Shown here: positions 33,647 through 42,493 of the stretch, piece after piece | Layout of the letters: every line of letters begins with the position of its first letter | How positions within the stretch are numbered: the stretch's first letter is position 1 | Source: Halovenus marina | GTDB taxonomy: Archaea > Halobacteriota > Halobacteria > Halobacteriales > Haloarculaceae | DNA length: 64,000 nucleotides | Reading direction: 5' to 3' | Assembly: GCF_051414115.1 (NCBI RefSeq) | Contig: NZ_JBLKNZ010000001.1 | Location: forward strand, 62,001-126,000 | Notes under the pieces: generated by a model | Database searches by the model: none | The model's input: the letters and a program-made list of their open reading frames with translations, nothing else | Told to the model about the DNA's origin: nothing | Made by a program: the position numbers and the translations under genes

Positions 33647-34654
33647 ATGAACTACAGAACGCTGGGGACGACCGGACTGCAGGTGTCACCGATCTGTCTC
33701 GGAACGTGGCGATTCGGCAAGGAACACGAGGGCCTCGTCGAAACGGACCGGCAGGACGCCCACGAACTGCTGGATGCCTTCGCTGACCGGGGCGGCAACT
33801 TCATCGACACGGCAAACGGCTATGGCGACGGGGATTCGGAGCGCTGGATCGGCGAATGGCTCGCAGACCGTGACCGTGAGGACTTCGTCATCGCCTCGAA
33901 GTGCTACTGGTCGCAGGTCTCGCGCTTTCAGGAGAATCTCTCGCGGAAGAACGTTCGGGCGGAGGTCGAGGGGTCGCTCGACCGCCTCGGCACCGACTAC
34001 CTCGATATTCTCTATCTCCACCGATTCGACGACGACACGCCCATCGAGCGCACGCTCCGGACGGTCGATGATCTGGTCAGCGAAGGGAAAGTCAACTACG
34101 TCGGTCTCTCGACTGCTGACGCGTGGAAACTCACGAAGGGTCTCTGGAAGGCCGACATCAACAACTACGAGGCCTTCACCGTGACCCAACCGCTCTTTCA
34201 CGCCGCCTACTACGAGGACGTCGCGGAGTATCTCGCCGTGTGTGCCGACCAGGATCTTGCGGTCTGTCCGTACTCGCCGCTCGCCGGTGGCTTCCTGACA
34301 GGCAAGTACGAACGCATCGGCGACGGCACCTACGACCTCGACGCTCCGGAGGACTCCCGTGGCGAGTTCGACGACCTCTTTCTCGATTTCTACGTCTCTG
34401 AGCGTGGCTGGCACGTCCTCGATGCGGTGCGGCGGGTCGCGCAGGAACTCGACGCCACGCCCGCGCAGGTGGCGATCCGCTGGCTCATCGACCAGCCGGA
34501 TTTCACCTGCGTGCCGATCATCGGCGCGCGAACCGTCGACCAACTCGACGAGAACCTCGGCGCGCTCGACATCGCGCTGTCGGACGACCAGCTCGACCGC
34601 ATCATGGACGCGCGCTACGACGAGGACGGGTCGCTGTATCAGACAAACGCCTGA
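33647..34654 (+). CDS. Aldo/keto reductase (third of three)
   Basis: A 335-residue AKR: MNYRTLGTTGLQVSPICLGTWRFG, FIDTANGYGDGDSERWIGEWL with active-site Asp and Tyr, and IASKCYWSQ with the lysine. LYLHRFDDDTPIERTLRTVDDLV carries the histidine, and VPIIGARTVDQLDENLGAL binds the cofactor phosphate. It is closest in pattern to the second reductase. It is divergent from the alpha/beta hydrolase, with 118 bases between starts. The physiological substrate is unknown; sugar or aldehyde detoxification roles are typical for this family. Confidence 0.9.
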   Translation: MNYRTLGTTGLQVSPICLGTWRFGKEHEGLVETDRQDAHELLDAFADRGGNFIDTANGYGDGDSERWIGEWLADRDREDFVIASKCYWSQVSRFQENLSRKNVRAEVEGSLDRLGTDYLDILYLHRFDDDTPIERTLRTVDDLVSEGKVNYVGLSTADAWKLTKGLWKADINNYEAFTVTQPLFHAAYYEDVAEYLAVCADQDLAVCPYSPLAGGFLTGKYERIGDGTYDLDAPEDSRGEFDDLFLDFYVSERGWHVLDAVRRVAQELDATPAQVAIRWLIDQPDFTCVPIIGARTVDQLDENLGALDIALSDDQLDRIMDARYDEDGSLYQTNA

Positions 34655-34785
34655 CACTGTCGGCTGTGCCCCACTTGCCGCGATAGATCAGTCACCGGCA
34701 CCTCACTGATCGCGGCTATTTTGGACAATCCTACTTGATAGTGCCAGTATTGTGGACGAATATCTATTCATTCTAGGAGTTAATA

Positions 34786-34799
34786 GGTGTACGTACACC
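34786..34799. promoter_or_regulatory. Perfect 14-bp palindrome upstream of CBS gene TATA box
   Basis: GGTGTACGTACACC is a perfect palindrome. It directly precedes the TATA-like AAAATTAAG (34800-34808), so it overlaps the TFB recognition position. The ATG at 34834 would be the transcript start. A dimeric regulator bound here would either block TFB or activate from the upstream side. Which protein binds is unknown. Confidence 0.5.
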
Positions 34800-34833
34800 A
34801 AAATTAAGTAGTAGCACCGGTCTGATACAGACC

Positions 34834-35256
34834 ATGATCGATGTTCCGGTAACGGCTGCGCTGACTGACTGCGCGCCGGTGATACAGTCTGACTGTTCGA
34901 TAGTCGCAGCGGCGACACAGTTGCGTCGCCCGGACGTGCCCGCGCTGGTCGTCGTCGACGCGATGGGCGAGGTGGCTGGCGTCCTCACCGAGTCTGATAT
35001 CGTCGCTGCCGTTGCAGAGGACGGCGTGACAAACCCCGTCGAGCGATGCATGTCGACCCCCGTAGTGACGGTAGCGCCGACGACGTCGGTCGGACTGGCT
35101 GCGGACCGGATGCGCGATGCGGGCGTCGCGACGCTCCCGGTGGTCGATGCAGACGACGGCTATCAGGGACTGGTCACCCGGGACACGCTCGCTCCGTACC
35201 TCTCGCGCAAGCGACTCGAGATAACCTGGGATGACGAGCCACTCCGGATCGAGTGA
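34834..35256 (+). CDS. Tandem CBS-domain protein
   Basis: A 140-residue protein made of one pair of CBS domains (a Bateman module), about residues 1-62 and 68-135, with DVPALVVVDAMGEVAGVLTESDI and VATLPVVDADDGYQGLVTRDTL as the repeated core. Such modules bind adenosine nucleotides such as AMP, ATP or SAM and act as energy sensors. There is no fused effector domain. The gene has its own promoter, with a palindrome just upstream, and ends 37 bases from the convergent sensor kinase gene. Its partner is unknown. Confidence 0.9.
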   Translation: MIDVPVTAALTDCAPVIQSDCSIVAAATQLRRPDVPALVVVDAMGEVAGVLTESDIVAAVAEDGVTNPVERCMSTPVVTVAPTTSVGLAADRMRDAGVATLPVVDADDGYQGLVTRDTLAPYLSRKRLEITWDDEPLRIE

Positions 35257-35292
35257 CTCGCTGGCTCAGGGAATACTCACCTCGCTCCTGCT

Positions 35293-37530
35293 CTACGAAC
35301 ACCACGACTGCGTTTCGGGGTCGCTCTGTCCCACATTCCGGACCTCGAAGCGCGCTCCCCCATCGTCTGCGTCAGTGATCGTCAGCGACCAGCCGTGTGC
35401 GTCGACGATGCGGTCGACGACAGCGAGACCGTAGCCCGTACTCTCCTCGGCTGTCGAGTAGCCCGGATCGAGCACCTGCTCGCGTTCGTCGACCGGAATC
35501 CCCGGGCCGTCGTCTTCGACGAAAAAGCCGTCGTCGAGCGACCCAATACGAAGCGCAACGTCCGATCCCCCGTGCTCGATGCTGTTTCGGAAGAGGTTCT
35601 CGAACAGTTGCTGGAGTCTGTCCTCGTCGGCTGTTATCTCTCCCTCGCACGCCACCAAGAGCGTCGCCTCCGGCGTATCGACGTGACTCCACGCCTGCTC
35701 GACGAGATTTGGGAGATCGACCGTCTCGGTCTGTCCGATCGCCCGTCCCTCACGGGCCAGCCAGAGCAGGTCCTCGATGATTCGCTCCATCCGGTCGTGC
35801 GCCGTCTCGATGTCCGCGAGATGGTCGAGGTCGCCGGATTCCTTCGCGAGGTCGAGATGGGCCCTCGCGACCGACAGCGGGTTCCGCAGGTCGTGCGAGA
35901 CGAGGTTGGCGAACTCCTGCAGTCGGCTGTTCTGCTGTTCGAGTTCGCTCTCCCGGTCGATCCGGGTGAGCACTTCCGCCAGCATCGACGCGAGCACCTT
36001 GACGATGGTCTCGTCCGTCTCGGTAAACGCCTCCGGCGCTGCGGAGCTAACGAGCAAGACGCCGTGGTCACCGAGCGGCACGATCAGTTCGCTTCGCGCG
36101 TCCGTGTCGGGGTTGTACGCGTCCGGGTCAGTTCGCACGTCGTCGTACCGACGGGCCTCGCCCGTCTCGTAGACGCGCCAGGCGATCCCTTCGCCCTCCG
36201 CGAAGGCGGGAACGTCGTCGGTCGGGATAGCCTCACCTGCGGAGACGGCGATAGGCTCCAGACACCCTGTCGCCTCGTCGTAGAGGTGAAACCCGTGCTC
36301 GTCGAATTCGAGCAACGCGGCGAGTTGGTCGCTCGCCATCGCACAGACCTCCGTCTTGGAGTCGGCGTCGAGCCACTCCGCGGTGGCCTCATACAGCGTC
36401 TGCAGCTGTTGTTCCCGGCGCTTTTGCTCGGTGATGTCGGCGTTGACCGCGACGAAGCGAACGACTTCGCCCGTCTCGTCGGTGATCGGGGCGATGGTCT
36501 GGTTTGCGATGTAGCGACTCCCATCCTTGTGCTCGTTGACGAGTTCGTCCTCCCAGGTCTCGCCAGTGAGGATCGTCTCCCAGAGCTGTTCGTAGTACTC
36601 CTCGTCGTGTTTCCCCGATTTGAGCAGTGATGGCGTCTGCCCGACCGCCTCGCGCTCGCTGTACCCCGTTGCCGTCTCGAAGGCGTCGTTCACGTACTCG
36701 ATTTCCCCGTCGACGTCCGTGATGTATATCGAGTGTCCGGCGTGCTCGACCGCCTCCTGAAATGCCTGGAGACGCTGTGCTTTCCGCCGCTGTGCCGTGA
36801 TGTCACGGACGACCACGACCAGCTGGTCATCGCCCTCCTGTGATATCGGATTCAGTGTGACTTCGGCCCAGAACTCCCGTCCGTCCAGGGTCGTACACGG
36901 CCACTCGAACCGCTGCGTTCCCTCCGTCCGTGCGCGGTCGACCCACTCTGCGACCGACCGCGACGGCTCGGGCTGGATCTGCGCCTGTGGGCTCCCCTGA
37001 CGCGAATCACACTCCTCGGGGGAATGGCCCCAGTGATCACAGACCGCCTCACGGATCCGGTCGGGGTCGTCGCGTGCCGGGTCGTAGACGAGCACCGTCT
37101 CTTCGAGCGCCTCGCGGAGCAGCGCACTGTCAGTCGATTCCCGACTCGATTCGAGGGCCGCATCGATCCGCTCGACGAGCCGATCAACGCTCTCGGAGCC
37201 ACTCGCACGGACGTACGCCGTCACACCGGCCGAGACTGCCTGTTCAGCGACTGCTTCCGACCCCGCTGCCGTGAACAACACGACGGGCAGGTCTGGCCAC
37301 CGGGCGCGCATCCGCTCCAGCAGTTCGACCCCATCTGTCCCCGCGAGTTCGTACCGACTCACGACGCAGTCTGGGGCTGCCCGCTCGCAGGCGTCGACGG
37401 CGGCGTCACTGCCGCTCGTGGTCACACGCGTCTCGTGGAACTCCCGGTTGAGATGACTCTGAACGGAGTCACAGCGTTCCCGGTCGTCGTCGACGTAGAG
37501 AACAGTCTGCAGATTCGTCTCCGCGCTCAT
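35293..37530 (-). CDS. Hybrid sensor histidine kinase (receiver-PAS-PAS-GAF-HisKA-HATPase)
   Basis: A 745-residue cytoplasmic sensor. Layout: receiver domain 1-130, two PAS domains at about 140-250 and 255-375, a GAF domain at about 385-520, HisKA with VSHDLRNPLSVARAHLDL, and HATPase_c with LFRNSIEHGG, EDDGPGIP and STGYGLAVV. The receiver keeps acidic residues D14-D16 and a conserved Thr in LFTAAG. The phospho-acceptor position is Arg (VVSR59YELAG instead of VVSDYELPG), and the usual lysine is lost in YVRASGS. So it is a pseudo-receiver, perhaps structural. The kinase core looks intact. There is no adjacent response regulator. Confidence 0.88.
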   Translation of the reverse strand: MSAETNLQTVLYVDDDRERCDSVQSHLNREFHETRVTTSGSDAAVDACERAAPDCVVSRYELAGTDGVELLERMRARWPDLPVVLFTAAGSEAVAEQAVSAGVTAYVRASGSESVDRLVERIDAALESSRESTDSALLREALEETVLVYDPARDDPDRIREAVCDHWGHSPEECDSRQGSPQAQIQPEPSRSVAEWVDRARTEGTQRFEWPCTTLDGREFWAEVTLNPISQEGDDQLVVVVRDITAQRRKAQRLQAFQEAVEHAGHSIYITDVDGEIEYVNDAFETATGYSEREAVGQTPSLLKSGKHDEEYYEQLWETILTGETWEDELVNEHKDGSRYIANQTIAPITDETGEVVRFVAVNADITEQKRREQQLQTLYEATAEWLDADSKTEVCAMASDQLAALLEFDEHGFHLYDEATGCLEPIAVSAGEAIPTDDVPAFAEGEGIAWRVYETGEARRYDDVRTDPDAYNPDTDARSELIVPLGDHGVLLVSSAAPEAFTETDETIVKVLASMLAEVLTRIDRESELEQQNSRLQEFANLVSHDLRNPLSVARAHLDLAKESGDLDHLADIETAHDRMERIIEDLLWLAREGRAIGQTETVDLPNLVEQAWSHVDTPEATLLVACEGEITADEDRLQQLFENLFRNSIEHGGSDVALRIGSLDDGFFVEDDGPGIPVDEREQVLDPGYSTAEESTGYGLAVVDRIVDAHGWSLTITDADDGGARFEVRNVGQSDPETQSWCS

Positions 37531-37717
37531 CGCCCGCCCCTGCAGTCGAATGTCCGTTGTGAAGCCAGTTGCATCGCTGTGGTGGTGCGAGCGAACGCAG
37601 GACTGCTGTCTGTGTCATCAGTAGCGCACCTGCCTGCTGTCGTCGCTCCCATCGATATCCGCTCTACGACGTAGACCTGATTATAGCTTTTGCTGGTTTT
37701 CCACTCTTGAGTCTCGA

Positions 37718-38350
37718 CTATCCACAAGCGCTCCCGCTGGTGGACATCGATTCGTACACGTTCGTTTCGAGATAGCGTTCGATCTGGCGGCGTGAGTCAG
37801 CCAGCATCGCCTCGTCTTCGAGTGACACCGCGCGTTCGAGCGTCCCGTAGACGAGCGAGTACAGCAACTCTGCGGTCCCGTCGGGGTCTCGCTCGCGGAA
37901 CTTGCCTGCCTCGACTCCCGCTTCGATCGTCTCTCTCAATTCCCCGAGAATCAACTCGTCGGAGCGACGGAACTGGTCGTGATACGCCTCGTAGTAGGGT
38001 GCCTGCGCGCGCATCTCCAGAATCGCGCGGCGAAATCGGATCGCATCGCCGTTGTCCGCTTCCGGGAGCATCCGGTCGATGATCGCCTCGAGTCGTTCCC
38101 GTGGGTCCTCGGGCAGGTTCGTTTCCAGTTCGGTCTCCAGATGCGAAAGCAGCCACTCCAGAAAGCTATTGAACAGGTCTTCCTTGTCGTCGTAGTGGTG
38201 ATACAGAAGCGCCTTGCTCTTCTCGAACTCGCTCGCGATCCGTGAGATGCTCGTCTCCGCGTAGCCGTGGGTACAGAGCGCACGGTAGGTGGCCTGCATG
38301 ATCAACTCCTCGGTGTCCCGGTCCTCCGGGTCGACGTCCGGGTCGGTCAT
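37718..38350 (-). CDS. TetR-family transcriptional regulator
   Basis: A 210-residue repressor-type protein. The N-terminal helix-turn-helix is at about 28-60 (TSISRIASEFEKSKALLYHHYDDKEDLFNSF region), followed by an all-helical ligand and dimerisation domain. The ligand is unknown. An imperfect palindrome lies between its own TATA box and start codon, which fits autoregulation. It ends 187 bases downstream of the sensor kinase start and begins 53 bases from the end of the gluconate dehydratase gene on the same strand, so control of sugar-acid catabolism is possible but unproven. Confidence 0.87.
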   Translation of the reverse strand: MTDPDVDPEDRDTEELIMQATYRALCTHGYAETSISRIASEFEKSKALLYHHYDDKEDLFNSFLEWLLSHLETELETNLPEDPRERLEAIIDRMLPEADNGDAIRFRRAILEMRAQAPYYEAYHDQFRRSDELILGELRETIEAGVEAGKFRERDPDGTAELLYSLVYGTLERAVSLEDEAMLADSRRQIERYLETNVYESMSTSGSACG

Positions 38351-38356
38351 CGGCCG

Positions 38357-38370
38357 ACTGTACGTTCAGT
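38357..38370. promoter_or_regulatory. Candidate TetR autoregulatory operator
   Basis: ACTGTACGTTCAGT is a 14-base palindrome with one mismatched pair in each half. It lies between the minus-strand TATA box CCTTTTAG (38376-38383) and the TetR ATG at 38350. This is where a repressor would block RNA polymerase. Confidence 0.42.
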
Positions 38371-38403
38371 AGACCCTAAAAGGATCGGTCACGCGCCGAC
38401 CGG

Positions 38404-39633
38404 TCAGTCAAAGAGCGTCTCACCGTCGACCATGTGCTGTTCGACGGCGTCCATATCGAGCGTGACGCCCAATCCTGGCTCGTCCGGAACGGCGACAGCG
38501 CCGTCCTCGATGACCGTTTCCTCGACCAGGTCCTCCCACCAGTCGAGTTCGTAGCTGTGGTACTCCACTGCGAGCGCGTTCGGGATGGCCGCCGCGACGT
38601 GGGCGCTCGCCATCGTTCCGACGGGGGAGGCGACGTTGTGCAAGGCGACGGGGATGTAGTACTGATTCGCCACGTCCGCAATCTTGCGTGTCTCGCGCAT
38701 CCCGCCGACCTTCGGAAGGTCCGGCGTGACGATGTCGACCGCCTGGTCCTCGACCAGCCGTCGGTGTTCGGTCACGCGATAGCGGTTCTCACCGGCCGCA
38801 ATCGGGGTGCTCGTCGCGTCTGTGACCTCCCGCTGTACCGCCAGATTTTCCGGTGGAACGGGGTCTTCGAGCCACCAGACGTCGTAGTCCTCGACGGCCT
38901 CGGCCAGCCGTCGCGCCGAATCGCCCGAGAACGTCCAGTGACAGTCGAAGGCCACGTCGGCGCGGTCACGGACCCGCTCGGTCACCGCCTCGACGATATC
39001 GACCTTGTGGCGGATCTCACCGGGTCTGAGGTGTCGGTTCGCCCGGTCGAGTTCGTGTCCCGAGGGGACGTCCAGATCGAACTTCAGCGCATCGTAGCCG
39101 AGTTGTTCGACGACGCGTTCGGCCTCCTCGGCACACGCCTCGGGGTCGGCTTCGCTTTCGGTGTGACAGTCACAGTAGACGCGCGCCTCGTCTCTGTACT
39201 TCCCGCCGAGCAGCTGGTAGGCCGGGACGCCGAGCAGTTTGCCCGCCAAATCGTGCAAGGCGAGTTCGATCCCCGAGATGGCAGTGACGGTCACGCCCTC
39301 GACGGATCCCTCGCCGGACATCTTCTGGATCAGGTGCTCGTAGAGGCGGTCGATGTCGAGAGGCGTCTCGCCGACCAGAAAGGGGGTCATCCGCTCGATA
39401 AGTTCTGGCACGCCCGCGCCCCAGTAAGCCTCGCCCGTGCCGACGACGCCCGCGTCGGTGTACACCCGCACCAGCGTCCACGGGAAGTTGCCGTCGACCA
39501 TCGTCGTCTGTACGTCGGTGATCTCCACGTCGCGTGGCCCCTCCCGCGCGGTCAGCCCCATCGTCTCCGCGGAGAGTTTCCGCATCGTGTACTCCGCGTT
39601 CGGGTCGTGGAGGGTGCGATAGTCCTTGCTCAT
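38404..39633 (-). CDS. gad: D-gluconate dehydratase (enolase superfamily)
   Basis: Dehydrates gluconate to 2-keto-3-deoxygluconate, the committed step of the haloarchaeal semi-phosphorylative Entner-Doudoroff route. 409 residues. MSKDYRTLHDPNAEYTMR and DVQTTMVDGNFPWTLVRVYTDAG are as I remember haloarchaeal Gad. The enolase-superfamily barrel shows KFDLDVPSGHE, the metal ligands in FDCHWTFS, WLEDPVPPEN and AAGENRYR, and a late histidine in LHNVASP. The ATG at 39633 matches the family and has a TATA-like GTTCTTTAG about 25 bases upstream. It is divergent from the aldolase gene that acts two steps later. Confidence 0.88.
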   Translation of the reverse strand: MSKDYRTLHDPNAEYTMRKLSAETMGLTAREGPRDVEITDVQTTMVDGNFPWTLVRVYTDAGVVGTGEAYWGAGVPELIERMTPFLVGETPLDIDRLYEHLIQKMSGEGSVEGVTVTAISGIELALHDLAGKLLGVPAYQLLGGKYRDEARVYCDCHTESEADPEACAEEAERVVEQLGYDALKFDLDVPSGHELDRANRHLRPGEIRHKVDIVEAVTERVRDRADVAFDCHWTFSGDSARRLAEAVEDYDVWWLEDPVPPENLAVQREVTDATSTPIAAGENRYRVTEHRRLVEDQAVDIVTPDLPKVGGMRETRKIADVANQYYIPVALHNVASPVGTMASAHVAAAIPNALAVEYHSYELDWWEDLVEETVIEDGAVAVPDEPGLGVTLDMDAVEQHMVDGETLFD

Positions 39634-39804
39634 ACCCCGGATTCTACCCGCGCGGCTAAAGAACGTTTGCTGCATCGACCGCGTTTTTGTTCTATCCCCT
39701 TCGGACCGGCGAACCGTCGAGCGTCCACAGACGAACCCCCGCTGTCCAGTCTACGCTACCCGAAAGAACGGCACGCTTTTTGCGTTCGCTGGGGAAAGGC
39801 GGAT
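39634..39804. promoter_or_regulatory. Divergent gad/kdgA promoter region
   Basis: 171 bases between two divergent starts of the same pathway. TATA-like GTTCTTTAGCC (minus strand, 39652-39662) serves gad and GCTTTTTGC (plus strand, about 39774-39782) serves the aldolase gene. Both predict starts at the ATG. The space between holds CCGGCGAACCG and other short GC-rich motifs but no clear palindrome. Confidence 0.5.
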
Positions 39805-40713
39805 ATGACACAGGTAACGCCTGGGGAGGCGGATCCGCTCGGACTGACCGGAATCATCCCGCCGACGGTGACTGCCTTCGATAGCGACGGTGCGGTAGAC
39901 GAGACGGCGACGGCGGCACACGCGGAGTTCGTCGTCGATGGGGGCGCAAACGGCGTGTTTCCGCTCGGCACCAACGGCGAGTTCGCCCTGCTGTCGGGCC
40001 CGGAACGCAAGCGCGTCGTCGAGGCTGTCACGGACGCAGTCGACGTGCCCGTGATCGCTGGCGTCGGCGCGGAGAGCACGCGCCAGACTGTCGAGCACGC
40101 CGAACACGCCGAATCGGTCGGCGCCGACGGCGTCGTCGCCGTGACGCCGTACTACTACCCGCTCGACGAACAGGCAGCCGTCGACCACTACCGCGCGGTC
40201 GCACAGGCGGTCGACGTGCCGGTGTACGTCTATCACATCCCTGGCCGGACCGGCAACACGCTCTCGCCGTCGACGGTCGACAGACTCGCCACCATCGACG
40301 GCCTCGCGGGCATCAAGGACTCCTCGAAGGACGTGCCGTGGCTGGCACAGGCCATCGACCGTAACCCCGAGTTGACGTTCCTCGCGGGGTCTGACTCGCT
40401 TCTGTTCGCCGGACTCCAGATCGGCTGTTCCGGCGCGGTCAGTGCCGTCTCGAACGCCTTTCCGGAACTGGTCGTCGACTTCTACGACGCCTACGAGTCC
40501 GGCGACATCGACCGAGCGCGCGAGGTTCAGTCGACCATCTACGAGGTTCGCTCGGCGCTGAAGGAGGGTCCCTACATGGCTGGCGTCAAGACGGCGCTCT
40601 CACTCCGAGACGTCGATTTCGACGTCGGTGACCTGCGCTCGCCGCTCCGGACGATGAACCCGGAACAACGCGACGCGCTCGAATCCACGCTCGAATCGCT
40701 GGATCTGCTGTAG
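39805..40713 (+). CDS. kdgA: 2-dehydro-3-deoxy-(phospho)gluconate aldolase, DHDPS family
   Basis: A 302-residue TIM-barrel aldolase of the DapA family. The Schiff-base lysine is K171 in GLAGIKDSSKD. The active-site tyrosine region is VYVYHIPGRTGN, and FPLGTNGEFALLS replaces the usual GTTGE loop. Given its place opposite gluconate dehydratase, cleavage of KDG or KDPG to pyruvate and (phospho)glyceraldehyde is far more likely than lysine synthesis. The KDG kinase that would act between them is not in this window. The start at 39805 fits both TATA spacing and family length. Confidence 0.86.
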   Translation: MTQVTPGEADPLGLTGIIPPTVTAFDSDGAVDETATAAHAEFVVDGGANGVFPLGTNGEFALLSGPERKRVVEAVTDAVDVPVIAGVGAESTRQTVEHAEHAESVGADGVVAVTPYYYPLDEQAAVDHYRAVAQAVDVPVYVYHIPGRTGNTLSPSTVDRLATIDGLAGIKDSSKDVPWLAQAIDRNPELTFLAGSDSLLFAGLQIGCSGAVSAVSNAFPELVVDFYDAYESGDIDRAREVQSTIYEVRSALKEGPYMAGVKTALSLRDVDFDVGDLRSPLRTMNPEQRDALESTLESLDLL

Positions 40714-40735
40714 CTCCGCTCACGGTAGGCCGGTA

Positions 40736-40953
40736 GCGTTCAGATAAGAGATGGACGGTAGGACTATCTCAAACAACCAGAAAGCCCCCGTTTGGCTCCG
40801 GTCCCGCGGCTCGCTGCGCTCCGGCCGGTGCTTGCTTCGCCGGGGTTCCCGGAGTCGAACGGCCCCTTTCAGTCCCACCCCGTAGACAGGCCAATCAGCC
40901 GAAACGGGTGGGGCTTTCTGGTTCTCCGATTCGACAGTCGCTTCACTAAACAC
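40736..40953. repeat. Structured intergenic repeat element, copy 2
   Basis: It lies in the 293-base gap between kdgA and the histone gene. It is bounded by GCGTTCA (40736) and TAAACAC (ending 40953). The core is delimited by AACCAGAAAGCCCC (from 40775) and GGGGCTTTCTGGTT (40910-40923). Core sequence such as GGCTCCGGTCCCGCGGCTCG and CGGGGTTCCCGGAG runs in the same direction as in copy 1 (2260-2499). The right arm, however, is the reverse complement of the left arm of copy 1 (about 30 of 35 bases). The core is 19 bases shorter than in copy 1 and lacks one half of the inner inverted repeat. Confidence 0.85.
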
Positions 40954-40974
40954 TGCCCGGTAGACCGTTCGGAA

Positions 40975-40983
40975 CGCTTAAGA
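40975..40983 (+). promoter_or_regulatory. Histone operon TATA box
   Basis: CGCTTAAGA around 40975-40983 lies about 27 bases before the ATG at 41007, predicting a leaderless transcript. The short palindrome CGTTC-G-GAACG at 40966-40976 sits directly upstream, overlapping the TFB-recognition position. The repeat element ends about 20 bases further upstream. Confidence 0.5.
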
Positions 40984-41006
40984 CTGACACACTCCGGAAT
41001 TGGCGT

Positions 41007-41443
41007 ATGAGCGTCGAGTTACCGTACGCCCCGGTCGACGACCTGATCCGGGAGAACGCGGACGGGTTGCGGGTCAGTGCCGAAGCGGCGGAGGCACTCG
41101 CCCGTCGGATACAGGAGACCGGCGCGGCGTTGGCAGCCGAGGCCGCTCAGCGCGCCGACAGCGAGGGGCGCAAGACGCTGATGGCCGAGGACTTCACTGA
41201 CGAGCCAGTTCCCGAGAAGGAGGCAGTGACGCTTCCGATCGCGCCGGTCGACCGGATCGCTCGACTCGACATCGACGACCGATACCGCGTCTCGATGGAC
41301 GCGCGACTGGCGCTTGCGACCGTCCTCGAATCGTTCGCCCACGACGTCGCGAGCGCAGCGGCCATCCTGGCCCGTCACGCCGAGCGACGCACGATCAAGG
41401 GGGAAGACATCGACGCATACTTCGAGTTGCAACCGCTTTTCGA

Positions 41444-41447
<4 letters not shown>
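41007..41447 (+). CDS. hstA: Archaeal doublet histone
   Basis: A 146-residue protein with two histone folds in tandem, as in all haloarchaeal histones: about residues 1-66 (LPYAPVDDLIRENADGLRVS...) and 76-143 (LPIAPVDRIARLDIDDRYRVS...). The two halves share the start LP-x-APVD. The overall composition is acidic, unlike eukaryotic histones. In Haloferax and Halobacterium the equivalent protein is not an abundant packager and behaves more like a gene regulator; this is known of the family. It overlaps the deacetylase gene by four bases (ATGA). Confidence 0.93.
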
Positions 41448-42454
<1,007 letters not shown>

Positions 42455-42493
42455 CAACGCGTCGCTGATCGGGGAACGTCGCTGACCACGGGG

